Below are positions 48,887-60,475 of a stretch of DNA of 64,000 bases, one piece after another. The notes below the pieces were generated by a model. It worked only from the letters and a program-made list of their open reading frames with translations. It did not search any database and was not told where the DNA came from. The DNA is taken from NCBI GenBank assembly GCA_030490835.1, contig CM059971.1, positions 37,682,012 through 37,746,011 on the forward strand, given 5' to 3'. The first letter of the stretch is position 1. The number at the start of each line of letters is the position of its first letter. The stretch comes from Annona cherimola (lineage: Eukaryota; Streptophyta; Magnoliopsida; Magnoliales; Annonaceae). A program made the translations under genes and the position numbers.

Positions 48887-50144
48887 ATGGCCACTGAGGC
48901 CGCTCACCAAAATCAAAAACCTAAGGAAACGCTCGATGAGGTTTTAGCAATGCTCGTGGGTTTAATGTATCTACTCCAAGTGTGCAGGAACCTCAAGATG
49001 AAAATTTTTCCAAAAAACATTTCATAAAGCAATATGGCAAGGTTTACGGTAGCCCTAACAAATCCTCTTGTTTACCCACGGCTAAGCTCAAGAAATGGGA
49101 TTTCCATCGCTATAGCAGAGAAAGCAAGAAAATTATGGATTTGATGGGATTCTATCCCGATGAAACACATCTATCAGGTCTCGGAAGTGACATCCCTATC
49201 CCGTTATCTGAAAGGCCACCTGGTTATCAAAAGGGTAACAAAAGACTTGGCCTCGGGTACAAAGAAAAAGAAGACATCGACTTCGCTGCCACCTATTGCA
49301 TCTCTGCAAGTGAGGAGTCCAGCAACGATGAAGAGGCATTAATGGAACCAGAGGACGCTCCACCTGCGATTGAGGATGGAGGGCAGCCTACTATTGACGT
49401 ACTTGAGGAATTCAATCTCGGGACTGAGGAGAACCCGAGACCCATTTTTATTGCCAAAAACCTGGCCGAAAAAGAAAAGGCGGCATTGAGGCAGCTTTTA
49501 AGTGAATTCAAAGATGTTTTTGCTTGGGGGTATTCCGAAATGCCAGGACTCAACCCCGCGGTTGCAATGCACCATCTGCATATTTAGCGGGATAAAAAGC
49601 CGGTCAAGCAAGCTCCGAGAAGGTTTCGACCAGAGCTTGAAGAACAAATCATCAAGGAAGTTGAAAAACTCATTGATGCTCAATTCATTCGGGAAATCAA
49701 ATTTTCGAAATGGATTTCTAGCATTGTTCCTGTCAAAAAGAAAAATGGGCAGATCCGCATTTGCGTAGATTTTTGAGATTTAAACGAAGCATGCCCTAAA
49801 GATGAATTTCCTCTTCCTTTCACTGATTTGCTAATTGACAGCACAGCTCTGTACGACACATTCTCCTTTATGGATGGATATTCAGGATATAATCAAATCA
49901 AGATGGCTCCAGCAGATGAAGCCGCAATAGCATTTCAAACACCGATGGGTGTCTTTTGCTACAAAGTCATGCCTTTTGGTCTTAAGAATGCTGGCGCAAC
50001 TTATCAAAGGGCTATGCAAAATATATTTCATGATATGTTACACAAACATGTTGAATGTTATGTCGATGACCTGGTTGTAAGATCTGAAGGACACAATAGG
50101 CATAAAGAAGATTTGAGGTCGGTATTTCTGCATCTAAGAAAGTA

Positions 50145-52247
50145 GGAATTTTTCCAAATATACCCATTACGTTTAACCATATTTACAAATATGCCCACTA
50201 CGTATCAGAAATCCCAAATATACCTACTACGTTTTGCCAAAATCCCAAATAAGCCCACACCGTCAGTGACCGTCTAATAATTTTTCAGAAATGCCCAGAT
50301 TACCCCTGGCGTAAGATTTTCCCAAATATACCCATTACGTTTAACCATATTTACAAATATGCCCACTACGTATCAGAAATCCCAAATATACCTACTACGT
50401 TTTGCCAAAATCCCAAATAAGCCCACGCCGTCAGTGACCGTTACGTTAAGTGACGGAACCGTTACACAGTGGCTAATAATTTTTCAGAAATGCCCAGATT
50501 ACCCCTGGTGTCTGTGCTGTTGTATTTTTTATATTTTTTTCCGTTAGTTTCAAAAATGATAATTTTTTCCTTCCGTCTATGCTATTGTATGTTTGGTATT
50601 TTTTTTCCAATTAATTTCAAAAATGATAATTGCATTTCAACTTTATCCTATTTATTCCTCATCATTACCCCTATCATATCACATCATTTGACAACTTCTA
50701 CTCTCTACAACTTTTCATCAAAAGTTTTATCCATTCCCAAACACACCCATAATTTTATTTCATTTGAGGTAATTTGCAAGCAGATTCTGTTTTTAAAAAA
50801 ATAATGTTTAATTCATGACACAGGTCCATTTTAGGTGTTAGTTGAATAATATAAGGCTCATCTTAATTCACTGAGGACTAGTTAGCAACAGTTGAAATAT
50901 TCACTTAAATTAAACATATTATTTTTGCAATTCAACCCGGCCTTATTAATTGGGGATCCTAGCCTGGCTGCTTTTCTATTAATTTGTGATGAAGAAATTT
51001 TTAATAAATAATTTTTTACGAAGACATTCTCTTTATAATTAATTTAAAATGAGCAATGATCTCATGTGTCTAGCCGCATGAGACTCCCCATGAATTGGGT
51101 GGTGGGAAAAAATATCACAAGTTTTTTTGGGTTGCAATTTAATGCACCTGGGTGCACAGATATTCAGCTCACCCGGGTGCATTAAACCCATTTTAACGCA
51201 AATTTTTATTTTTTTGAAAAGTTTTTTATACAAGTGTTAATCTAGTGTATTTAATATGTGTATAAATTTTTACCATTTTTAGAATATTTGAGATATGAAT
51301 TTTCGATGCTTGAAAATCAGTTACATTTTAGTCATTTAAAATTACCTAAAATGACAATGATTTTCAAAAATTAAAAATCAATATCTAAAATACTCCAGAA
51401 ATGATAAAAATTGATATACATGTTAAATACGATTAACACTTGTATAAAAAAATCTCATAAAAAATTTAAAAAATTGTTTAATGCACTCGGGTTAGCTGAA
51501 GCTAAGTCCACCAGGGTGCATTAAATTGGAAATTAGCTTTTTTTCATAAATATGTAGATGCAGGTATATTTCACCTAAAAACCAAGTTATACAAATTCTG
51601 GATGATTATCTCAAGACATGTGCATTTTTATATAATTATGTCATCTATGTTTTTGGGAATTTAAAATGTTCAAATTATTATGGAAACATTGGTTGTTACT
51701 CATATTAAAATAAAATATTGCGTGATTTTTTGTAGAATTGCTGTGAATATAATTATTTCGAAACTGCTAATTTCAATTTATCATGACATAATATTCTGCA
51801 CATAATTATGTTAAATTAATTGTAGAAATATCTTTTACAATTTGTAAATAATTTAAAATTTTCAGATATTTCATAAATTTTACCGTGCTAAACATACAAT
51901 AGCATAGACGGAAGGAAAAAATTATCATTTTTGAAACTAACGGAAAAAAATATATCACTGACGGCGTGGGCTTATTTGGGATTTTGGCAAAACGTAGTAG
52001 GTATATTTGGGATTTCTGATACGTAGTGGGCATATTTGTAAATATGGTTAAACGTAATGGGTATATTTGGGAAAATCTTACGCCAGGGGTAATCTAGGCA
52101 TTTCTGAAAAATTATTAGACGGTCATTGACGGCGTGGGCTTATTTGGGATTTTGGCAAAACGTAGTAGGTATATTTGAGATTTCTGATACGTAGTGGGCA
52201 TATTTGTAAATATGGTTAAACGTAATGGGTATATTTGGGAAAAACCC
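50145..52247. mobile_element. Mutator-like non-autonomous element in RT of element D
   Basis: 2,103 bp flanked by the identical nonamer AAGAAAGTA (50136-50144 and 52248-52256); removing it rejoins the RT reading HLRK-YDLKMNP. The ends are inverted repeats: left TTTTTCCAAATATACCCATT, right complement of TTTTTCCCAAATATACCC. Each end carries the terminal repeat twice in tandem (left about 50145-50318 and 50319-50500; right about 51950-52080 and 52081-52247). No transposase ORF is present. Inner sequence is AT-rich and holds a second MITE. Confidence 0.88.
51135..51528. mobile_element. Foldback MITE nested in the Mutator-like element
   Basis: The ends CAATTTAATGCACC and GGTGCATTAAATTG are perfect inverted copies, and the inverted match continues inward (CAGCTCACCCGGGTGCATTAA against TTTAATGCACTCGGGTTAGCTG) over much of the 394 bp. 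No coding capacity. A target duplication could not be fixed. Confidence 0.75.
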
Positions 52248-54802
52248 AAGAAAGTATGATCTCAAGATGAATCCTCTCAAATGTGCATTCAGAGTATCAT
52301 CCGGAAAATTCCTCGGATTCATAATCCGCCAAAGGAGAATCGAGGTCGATCCACTCAAGACAGAAGCAATTCAAAATATGCCGCCTCCACGGAATCTTAG
52401 AGAACTTAGGAGTCTGCAAGGTTAATTGTCGTATATCCGGCATTTCATCTCCAACTTGTCCGGCCGGTGCCAGCCCTTCCACAAATTGATGAAAAAAGAT
52501 ACAACTTTCTAGTGGACGCGAAATGCCAACAGGCTTTTCAAGCCATTAAAGAATTGGTGCAAAATCCTCCTGTTTTGACGACTCCAGTAAAAGGAAAGCC
52601 GCTCATTCTTTATATAGCTGCTAGTTCACAATCACTGGGGGCATTGCTTGCACAAGAAAATGCCCAAGGCAAAGAACAAGCCGCATATTATCTCCGTCAT
52701 CGATTATTGCAAGCTGAATGCAATTATTCCTCAATCGAGAAGATTTGTCTAGCATTGGTTTTTGTGGCACAAAAGCTAAGACATTACTTCCTCGCGCATC
52801 AAATCATACTTATATCGAAAGCTGACCCTCTTAAATTCTTGATCACTAGACCGATGCTTTCAGGACGCCTAGCAAAATGGTCACTGTTGTTATCTAAATT
52901 TGATATCAAATATGTGCCACGAAAGGCAGTGAAAGGACAAGTATTAGCAGATTTCCTAGCAGCTCATCCGCTTGAAGAAGAATTTTCTATCTTAGAAAAC
53001 CTACATGATGAGAAGGTTTTCTATGCAAATGATGATCCGATGTGGCAAATGTATTTCGATGGCGCTTCAAAGCCATCCGGAGTTGGCGTTGGAATTGTCG
53101 CAGTCTACCCTCATAAAGACTTATTCCCGCACTCATATTTTCTTGGAAAAAGCACGACAAACAATGAAGCTGAATATGAGGCTTTGATCATTGGTATGGA
53201 ACTCCTTTTGCAATCAGATATTTTATTTGTGCGAATATTTGGGGACTCTGAATTGGTTATTAAACAGTTAAATAATCAATACGAAGTACACCAGCCTCAT
53301 TTGCGAAAATATTATGATAAAGCTCAAACTTTATTGGTAAAGTTCAAAATTATTTCTGTTGAGCACATCCCTCGGTCAGAAAATGTAGTTGCTGATGCAC
53401 TATCAAAGTTAGCCAGTATCCTCGCTTTCAATGAGCTTGATGACATGACAATTCGAGTGCAAAGATTAGAAGATGACGAAGATCTCCAAGTAAATCAAAT
53501 TGGACAGTATGTATCTGAGGTAACTACAAATAATGATGACTGGCGCATCCCTATCATCAATTACCTCAAATATGGTATTGAACTAGATGATCCAAATGCG
53601 AGGAAGTCACTGAGAAAGGATGTTTTGCGATATACGTGTTTCAAGATAACTTGTATCGGATTGCTTTTGACGGGCTTTGGCTTCGCTGCATCAACGGGAA
53701 TGATATTTGTCAGGTTCTTCAAGAGACACACTCCAGCGAGTGTGGCGCCCACCAATCTGGACGTAACCTTTATCATAGGATCAAAACATTGGGCTATTAT
53801 TGGCCCACAATGGTCCAAGACTCCATCAATTTTGCAAAATCCTGTGAAGCCTGCCAAATGCATGAAGATATTTATCATATTCCTGCTTCAATAATGTCTC
53901 TAACACCTATTTCGTGGCCTTTCTCTTGGTGGGGTTTTGATATTGTCGGTCCGATAAATCCGTCATCATCTAAAGGACACTTATATATTTTAGCCGCTAC
54001 GGATTATTTCTCCAAATGAGCAGAAGCTAAAGCTTATAAGAGAGTCCGAGCGCAAGAGGTTGTTGAATTTATCAAGCACAAAATCATCTACCGTTATGGT
54101 GTTCCCTATCAAATCACCTCAGATAATGGCACGCCATTCAAAAATGATAAAGTAAATCAGTTATGCCGAAAGTTTAGAATCAAACAAGTGTTCTCATCGC
54201 CCTATTACCCACAAGGGAATGGTCAAGCAGAGGCATTTAACAAAAATATCATTCGAATCCTCAAAAGGACCACTGTGAAAAATAAGCGTGATTGGCACGA
54301 GAGGTTACCCGAAGCACTATGGGCCTATAGAACCACACATCGAACTGCAACGGGAGCAACGCCATATTCATTACTTTTTGGCGCAGAAGCAGTTTTACCA
54401 GTGGAAATTCGGTTAGCATCTTTAAGGGTTGCTATCCATTCTGGGTTAACTACTGAACAACAAGCCAAACTTCGCTTCGACGAGCTCGAGGCACTAGATG
54501 AGAAACGAGTTCAAGCACGGCAACGAATCAAACTCTATCAAGCTCGGATGGTCGAAGCATACAATAAGGTCGTGAGGCATCACTCATTCAAAAGAGGAGA
54601 TTTGGTGCTAAAGCTACGCACAGAGCTTATGGCCGGGGGCAAACTTACTGGTAAATTCGAGCCTAAATGGGAAGGGCCTTACATCATTGAGAGGGTCTAT
54701 GGCAATGGCACATATGAAGTTATTAATTGCGAAAATCAAGTGAAAGCAACTGTAAATGGGAATTACTTAAAAAAATATTATCCATAAAAGTTACAAAAGG
54801 AG

Positions 54803-56614
54803 TCATACATCAAAATTTTGCAAGAGAATCTCTACAGTCTCCCTTGTAGAAGGAAAGGACTCCTTCAAAACTCGGATAGAGTTCACTACATCAGCAGGAG
54901 GAACTATATACGCCCGCAACTCTTCGACTTTAGCCTCCATAGAAGAAATATCCCGACTCTCTGAATCAATTCTTACTTTGTAGAGGTCAACTTCAGCCTG
55001 AAGATCAATGGAGGTAGAAATCAACGAATTTAGTCTACTTCTATCCACAAAGATAGAAGTGACAATACGACGAACCTCGGCCTATTTGGCCGCTATGGAA
55101 GCTCAAATCTCCTCGGCAATCATCTTTTAATTTTCCATCTCCTTTGCGACCTGAAAGTTACGTTCCTTAAGTTGAGCAAGGCTATCTCTACATTTGGCGA
55201 GGTCGACTTCTGCGGACGCTAGATCTTCTGCAGAAACCAAAGGTCGTACAGCAGCCTTGAGCTCGCGCCAATGGGTACGCAACTTCTCGAGTGAGAGTAT
55301 GACATCACCAAAACCAGAAACACAAAGTTGGAGCCTATCCAGAACTATGGAAAAGTCTTCACAAATATCCAACGCTTCGGTGATATCATTAGGAGAATTC
55401 ATGTCCCCCAAAGAAGAAACGATGCATCCCTTGAATTGTGCTATTGCGCGCCTCAAACGTTTGAGATCCCGCTGCTCTAACTGCTCAACCCCGATCACCT
55501 TGAAAGTTGAAAAGAAATGTTGCAAAGGATCCAAGAAGCGATCTTTGACATCAGGGAGCAGACGAGCCCCACTTGAGCTCGCGCCAATGCTAGGACCGGA
55601 TGAACTAAAGTGAGGACCACCTGAGCGACCAGGTCCTAAGGCTGAAAAGTATGAGTCAAGATGTTAGAACAGCAAGTTAACTAGGCGAAAAGCCGAAATA
55701 CAAATACCTGGTGACATAGGAGAAACAGGTAACGGCTCTATCGGTGTCGAATTCTCCCCGCCATGAGCATCGTCATCAGATACTTCGACAACTAAGGCAG
55801 CTGTCAAAAAAAAAAAGGAAAAAAGGGGGTTTACCTTCAAAATTCATACTCGCGCCTTCTGAGTGATTACGTGGAGCCTCCGAGCGGATTTCCCCTCCCG
55901 AACTAGACCCTGAATGGGAAGCTGCCTTCACAGGGGTACTTGGGCTATAGAAGGAGGAGATTGACATGCCTCGGGAGTCCGAACCCCCAAGAAATCCCTC
56001 ATGAAAATGTCATCAGAAAATATAGGTTCGCTATCACAAGACTGCATCGGATGGTCAATTTGACCCATGTTTAGATCTACATGGAAGCCCAAGAGATCAC
56101 TCAGAACATGGTCGCTGGAGTCCGGTAGTACAGGGGAGTTGTTCTGCGCCTCAGCGCACATTCCCTTACTCGCTTCGTGGTCATTAGAAGGATTTATGGC
56201 GACGTTCGGCTCTGCTACAACGACCCCTTCCTCAGATGGATCGGGTGGCTTGGAAATGGGACATGACCTTTTATCAGACTCTCCTGGTATATCAACTTTG
56301 GAAGGTCTCACAGCTTCTTCTTGCTCCGAGGAATCTTTTCCTTGTGAAGGATTTGAAAGTCCAGCAATAGGAGATGAATCCCTCATTTTTCGAATTTTTC
56401 GCTTCTTACCACAAGTGTCATGCATTGTCAATGATTCTGTAGCCTCTGAATTGGTGGGGCGATTGGGAAACCAAAAGCGATTGATTGACCTTGGCGGATA
56501 TACAACCTCGGGAAGCTTGACATTGTATTCTGAAAAAATAATAATAAAAATAAAAAATAAAAAATAAAAAATAAAAAAATAGGCGGGGAATAAGTGAGGA
56601 TAAAAGTATATATA

Positions 56615-56645
<31 letters not shown>

Positions 56646-56665
56646 CTAACGCACGTTACAGCCAT
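54803..56665 (-). pseudogene. Antisense multi-exon gene of element D
   Basis: Minus-strand frames with good splice sites: possible exon 1 at 56665-56651 (MAVTC, donor GTTAGT); exon 2 at 56529-55835 (after TTTTTTCAG; NVKLPEVVYPPRSINRFWF, then an acidic Ser/Pro-rich stretch; donor GAAG|GTAAAC); exon 3 at 55800-55708 (after TTTGACAG; donor CAG|GTATTT); exon 4 from 55641 (after CTTTTCAG; LDPLQHFFSTFKVIG, QRDLKRLRRAIAQFKG, then a coiled coil). The last part has stops at 55127 and beyond and ends at 54803, 15 bp from the pol stop, so the genes converge. Tat-group elements (Grande, Retand) are known for antisense ORFs in this place. Function is unknown. Confidence 0.65.
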
Positions 56666-56944
56666 TTCAAAAAAAAAAAAAGGAAAAAATATATACGGCC
56701 TAGTATAAAGTAAGTCATTAAATGAAATCTGCTAAGTATAAATAGCTGTGGAGCAGTACCTCAAATACACAAATCAAAGGGCTACGGGCTCGTTGATTTC
56801 TAAAGCTCTCGAGACGTTGTGCCTAACTACAAAAAAAAAAAAAATCCTCATTACGCCATGAGTCAAGAGAGGCCTGCTAGATAACATGTCAGGAATCACG
56901 CCTTCACAAGTAGCCCACGACGGCATAATTCCTGAGGGGGCATT
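56666..56944. other. Spacer and polypurine-like tract of element D
   Basis: No gene on the plus strand. GAGGGGGCATT (56934-56944) followed by TGATAATAATTC is the kind of polypurine tract and LTR start expected at the right end of a Tat element. If so, the 3' LTR runs 56945-60400. Confidence 0.55.
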
Positions 56945-57039
56945 TGATAATAATTCATAGTTATATATATATGTATATATGTATATATATTTTTATATAT
57001 AGAAAATACACGCATATATTTATTTATTTTATTTTTAAA

Positions 57040-57600
57040 GAAGAAAAATACTTAACCCGCGTGTCAATTCAACCCGCCAGTCGGGGAGTATCTACATTGG
57101 GAAAAGTAGTTTTTGAAAATAATATATATGTATATATGTATATATATTCTTATATATAGAAAATACACATATATTTTTTATTTTATTTTTAAGGAGAAAA
57201 ATACTTATCCCGTGTGTCAATTCAACCCGCCAGTCGGGGAGTATCCACGTTGGGAAAAGTAATTTTTGAAATTAATATATATGTATATATATTTTTATAT
57301 ATAGAAAATACACATATATATATTTATTTTATTTTTAAAGAAGAAAAATACTTAACCCGCGTGTCAATTCAACCCGCCAGTCGGGGAGTATCCACGTTGG
57401 GAAAAGTAATTTTTGAAATTAATATATATGTATATATGTATATATATTTATTTTTATATATAGAAAATACACGTATATATTTATTTTATTTTATTTTTAA
57501 AGGAGAAAAATACTTAACCCTTGTGTCAATTCAACCCGCCAGTCGGGGAGTATCCATGTTGGGAAAAGTAGTTTTTTTTAAAATAATATATATATGTATA
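57040..57600 (+). repeat. About 150-bp tandem repeat, four copies
   Basis: CAATTCAACCCGCCAGTCGG with GGGAGTATC recurs at about 57066, 57219, 57367 and 57529, separated by AT-rich filler with ATATATGTATATAT. A related phrase lies in the left LTR near 40085. Confidence 0.85.
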
Positions 57601-57769
57601 TATATATTTTTTAATAAGAAAGAAATTCTCTCTCTTTTTTTACGTAAAAGAAGGAGAAAAGAAAAAATATCTGGAGAACTCACATTCTCTTTTCTTTGAG
57701 CGTGGGAGAGCTCTCGTCCCGGTTGAGTTGTCCCCTCTCGTCGTGTCCTTTTTTGAGCGGTAGAGGCAG

Positions 57770-57779
57770 CTATTTATAG
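57770..57779 (-). promoter_or_regulatory. Antisense TATA box in element D
   Basis: CTATAAATAG on the minus strand, well placed to start a transcript that runs through the tandem repeats into the antisense gene at 56665-54803. The link is inferred from position. Confidence 0.5.
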
Positions 57780-57789
57780 GTGATCTGGA

Positions 57790-58030
57790 GGTGGTTCGGC
57801 CGCGAGGCCATTTCAGCGCGAGTGTTTCCGCGGAACTTCGTTGCCGCGAAACTGCATTCACGCGGAATCGTGCATTCACGCGGAACCATTTCAGTAAAAT
57901 CGTTCCCACGGAACTTCGTTGCGCGCGGCTTGAGCGAGAAACTTTTGCTGCGGAACTCTAGTGCGCGTGGCTCGAGCAAGAAACTTTTACCGCGGAACTC
58001 TGTTGCGCCGAATGAGTTACTGCAGAAATA
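57790..58030 (+). repeat. GC-rich CGCGGAAC repeats upstream of antisense TATA box
   Basis: CGCGGAAC, TGCGGAAC or CACGGAAC appears about seven times, with two longer copies around GAGCGAGAAACTTTTGCTGC and GAGCAAGAAACTTTTACCGC. It lies directly upstream of the minus-strand TATA box and could be its upstream control region. Confidence 0.6.
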
Positions 58031-58053
58031 TTTGTCCGCGTCGTCGTCTCGTG

Positions 58054-58356
58054 TTATTTCTGTAGACTGTCAAATGAACTCCATTCTTGCAGGCACGGTT
58101 CAAAGTGTTGGACAAGTGCTTCCATCGCAGTTGGCTTCCGCTCGTGTAGCTGCTTGAAGTGGTTGACGAGCTTGAGGCGGACGGCGGCATCATAGGGAGG
58201 GAAGGAATTTGGTGGTTTGTTGTCCAAATCCCTGAAAATGGCTACTTTGGTTTGAGCGGCGGATTGAAATAATCTGAAATCGAAGAAGGAAGAGCTGCGA
58301 TGTGTGGGGAAGCCAAACATTGGCCGGGAATTTGTTAAGCAAGACCAGCATTTCAT
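58054..58356 (-). pseudogene. Captured fragment of a NYN-type (putative endonuclease) gene
   Basis: Open minus-strand frame of 100 residues. KVAIFRDLDNKPPNSFPPYD (37-56) closely resembles the start of the plant NYN-domain proteins annotated as putative endonuclease or glycosyl hydrolase (Arabidopsis AT5G64710 type, from memory). It then joins directly to LVNHFKQLHER, which resembles the C2H2 part that in those proteins lies further on, so an inner segment seems deleted. The rest has no match I recognise. It follows the hnRNP-type fragment in the same orientation, antisense to element D. Confidence 0.5.
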
Positions 58357-58604
58357 CCCACTCTATTTATTTCAAGCCTCCGCCACATGCATTGCGGGCA
58401 GCGAGCAGGAAGGATTTTGGTCTGGAGAAGGAATGGACTATATTTTTTTTCGCATCGGTTTGCATGTTTATTTTTTTTGGGTTGAGCTCTTCAAAGCATC
58501 TCAACGTTTTACGTGAATACAGGGTTGTCATTTCCTTTATGACACAACAGCTGTGTCTATCTTCAGATGAACATGGTCCGATATGATGCTTGACAGATCT
58601 CTTT

Positions 58605-59807
58605 TTATACACGATCAGATGCCCTTCGGTAAACTTCTTTGGAATATCTTGTCCGGTCGCGATCGAAGTCATCATCTGGTAAAACCCGTGTATATTTGCT
58701 ATATCCACCAGTATTACGGTGAGTATAATCATCCAACTCCATATTAGAGCCCCTTCTAGCATGCATAGAACGGGAGCTATATACCACCAGATCACTATCA
58801 TCATCATCAATGTTTAAATATGATCTTTTTGATCCCAAGGAAAGAGGATAATTATAATCCACAAAATACTCATATTTAGAATTGTAATGATCATCTTCTC
58901 CATCGTCATCATATAGCTCATGAGAAGAATATTTTGAACGTGATGCTGGAAATTCCTTATACGCCTCCAGTGGTCGTCTCCTTGATGAACTGCTCTGCAA
59001 ATAAATATCTCTTGTTCTTCTGTCAATCACTGATGGAGGAGGTATTATCTCAAATTCCTTCCTGAGCGCTGCATACTTGTCTCTGTGAGGTGACATGGAT
59101 CGAAATTCATCTTCTCGGACTCAATAATCTTCTCCATCTACATAATAGTCGAGGCCACGAAATCCTGAGTTGTGATCTCTACCAATTGATTCATGGGTTC
59201 TGCTTGACGTCCCAAAGTAAGTGTGCTCAAATTCATATGATCGAAGTACTCGTCCACCATGACTCTTCCCACTGTAACTTCCTCGCCTACTAGAAAGTGC
59301 TGGAGGCATCCGTTTTATCAGAGGCTTCCGAAGGGAGGCCTTTAAGACCAAATTTTCCATCCCGCCGGTGATGCCGTCTTTATTGACATCATTAATGCAA
59401 GCCAATGCAGCTTCCCGAATTCTGAAGCTGATAAAACCAAAGTCTTTCCGCTTGGCAGTAGGCATATTGCGAGCAAACTCCACTTTTTCAATTTCTCCAT
59501 ACCTTTTGAAACATTTTCGCACTTGCTCCTCATCCCAGGTAGCTGGCAAACCATCGACGAATATGGATTTCACCTGAGCCATGAAGTCTTCATCTGGCTC
59601 AACAGCAGATTTAGCAAATGGAACCTCAACTCTCACATCTGTGCCAAAGAAAACACTTCTCTTTTGTAGTTTAGTACAGGCAGCCACAGCATCATTATGA
59701 GTGCTTAAGCCAAGAAAAGCATAGCCTCTTCTCTGGTTTGAGGGATGTATTGGCAGGGAGACTAGCGGCTTGTGCACAGTGGCCATCTTCCAATCTTGTA
59801 AGAACAA
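58605..59807 (-). pseudogene. Captured hnRNP-type RRM protein fragment, intronless
   Basis: C-terminal part of a plant hnRNP Q/R-like RNA-binding protein in one frame of about 400 codons with a single TGA at 59121-59123. Residues 27-34 (RGYAFLGL) are RNP1 of a partial RRM; a complete RRM follows with RNP2 SIFVDGL (81-87) and RNP1 KDFGFISF (121-128), and RYGEIEKVEFARNMPTAKRK between. The tail is rich in Arg, Ser, Tyr and Asp (SYSGKSHGG, SSSSRRRPLEAY). The lack of introns over 1.2 kb, and an A8 tract at about 58450-58443 after a 3' UTR-like stretch, suggest capture from an mRNA. The N-terminal RRM is missing. Confidence 0.75.
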
Positions 59808-59829
59808 ATTCTGGTGAGTTACGGTGGCT

Positions 59830-60400
59830 CGTGGAATCCCGCAACCCCTTTTTTCTCTCTTTTTTTTATATATATATGTATATATATTTTTTTATTTTAT
59901 ATATATATATTTATTATTATTATCATTATTTTTTTTTGCTGCTAACATTCTCAACGCCGAACAACTTTTAAAAAAATTATTTATTATTTTTATTTATTTA
60001 TTTATTTATTTTTATGGCCAAGGCCCCTTAATTTTATATATATATATATATATTTGTATGATTTGGTCATCTCGTTTAGCCGGTCAATCCTATATATATT
60101 TGCTCCCCTTTTTTTTAATATATATTTTTTTTGTTCATCATTATTAACCTTTTCTTTTTTCTTTTTGCAATAAGTTTGTCAGTCTATAAACCAATAAAGG
60201 CCCTTGGCTATCTGTGATTAATTTTAGTCATTTGCGAGTTTTTTTTTCTTCTTCTTCTTCTCTTTCTCTTTTTATATATATATATTTTTTGCTATCAATT
60301 TTCCTTTTGTTGTAATTCCCCCCCCCCTTTTTTTTACATAATTTCGTAAACTAAGATCATATAATTTTAGTGGTTTTATGGTTCAAAATATATCTCATCA
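59830..60400. other. AT-rich right edge of element D
   Basis: Runs of T, (TA)n, (ATTT)n at 59985-60015, and C10 near 60320. No gene or clear regulatory site. Confidence 0.6.
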
Positions 60401-60475
60401 ACAGGTGAAGTCGCAGTCCAAGTCGACTCCAGCTGCGACTTGGGTAAAGTCGCAGACCCAAGTCGACTCCACTAT
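60401..60475 (+). repeat. 3' LTR of element B, second piece
   Basis: Restarts with the second copy of ACAGG (60401-60405) and matches 18867-18941 of the 5' LTR, including two GTCGAC units. It ends at the target site ACTAT (60471-60475) of element E. Confidence 0.9.

Larger units (their letters stand above)
48982..54787 (+). pseudogene. RT-RNase H-integrase region of element D, interrupted
   Basis: Ty3/gypsy order. A glycine-rich GLGYKEKED stretch precedes RT. RT: KKKNGQIRICVDF, stop (family Arg), DLNEACPKD, then MDGYSGYNQIKM, MPFGLKNAGATYQRAM and YVDDLVV (50059-50070), which breaks at 50144 at a transposon and resumes at 52257 with DLKMNPLKCAFRVSSGKFLG. RNase H 1 spans about 52500-52990. A second, archaeal-type RNase H begins MYFDGASKPSGVG at 53047 and includes NNEAEYEALI. 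Integrase: a zinc region with HQSGRNLYHRIKTLGYYW and CEACQ, WWGFDIVGPI, ITSDNGTPF, PQGNGQAEAFNK and a GPYIIERV end at 54787. No chromodomain. Several stops and shifts; inactive. Confidence 0.88.
39008..60400 (+). mobile_element. Element D: giant Ty3/gypsy element of Tat type, 21.4 kb
   Basis: Begins TGTTCCGG and ends CTCATCA, flanked by ACAGG (39003-39007 and 60401-60405) inside the 3' LTR of element B. Internal order: primer site, ORF1, gag, protease, RT, RNase H, integrase, antisense ORF, polypurine-like tract. A second RNase H of the type MYFDGASKPSG, the protease-region phrase YNLLLGRPWLH, the antisense gene and the size point to the Tat group. Left and right ends are unlike each other, so D is rearranged. 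Many stops show it is inactive. It carries a Mutator-like insertion at 50145-52247. Confidence 0.85.
56945..60400 (+). repeat. Right end (candidate 3' LTR) of element D
   Basis: Starts TGATAATAATTC after the polypurine tract and ends CTCATCA at the target duplication. It carries four tandem units (57040-57600), an antisense TATA box, GC-rich repeats and two captured host gene fragments. It shares only a short motif (CGTGTCAA ... GGGGAGTATC against 40080-40130) with the left LTR, so it cannot be confirmed as an LTR by comparison. Confidence 0.45.

Noticed and set aside
56944..57699. Protein with repeated VSIQPASRGVSTLGK phrases
   Set aside because: It mirrors a DNA tandem repeat in an AT-rich LTR-like region, with frames that change from unit to unit.
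58367..58810. Hydrophobic 147-residue minus-strand ORF
   Set aside because: It overlaps the RRM fragment in another frame and its 3' UTR-like tail; a shadow frame.
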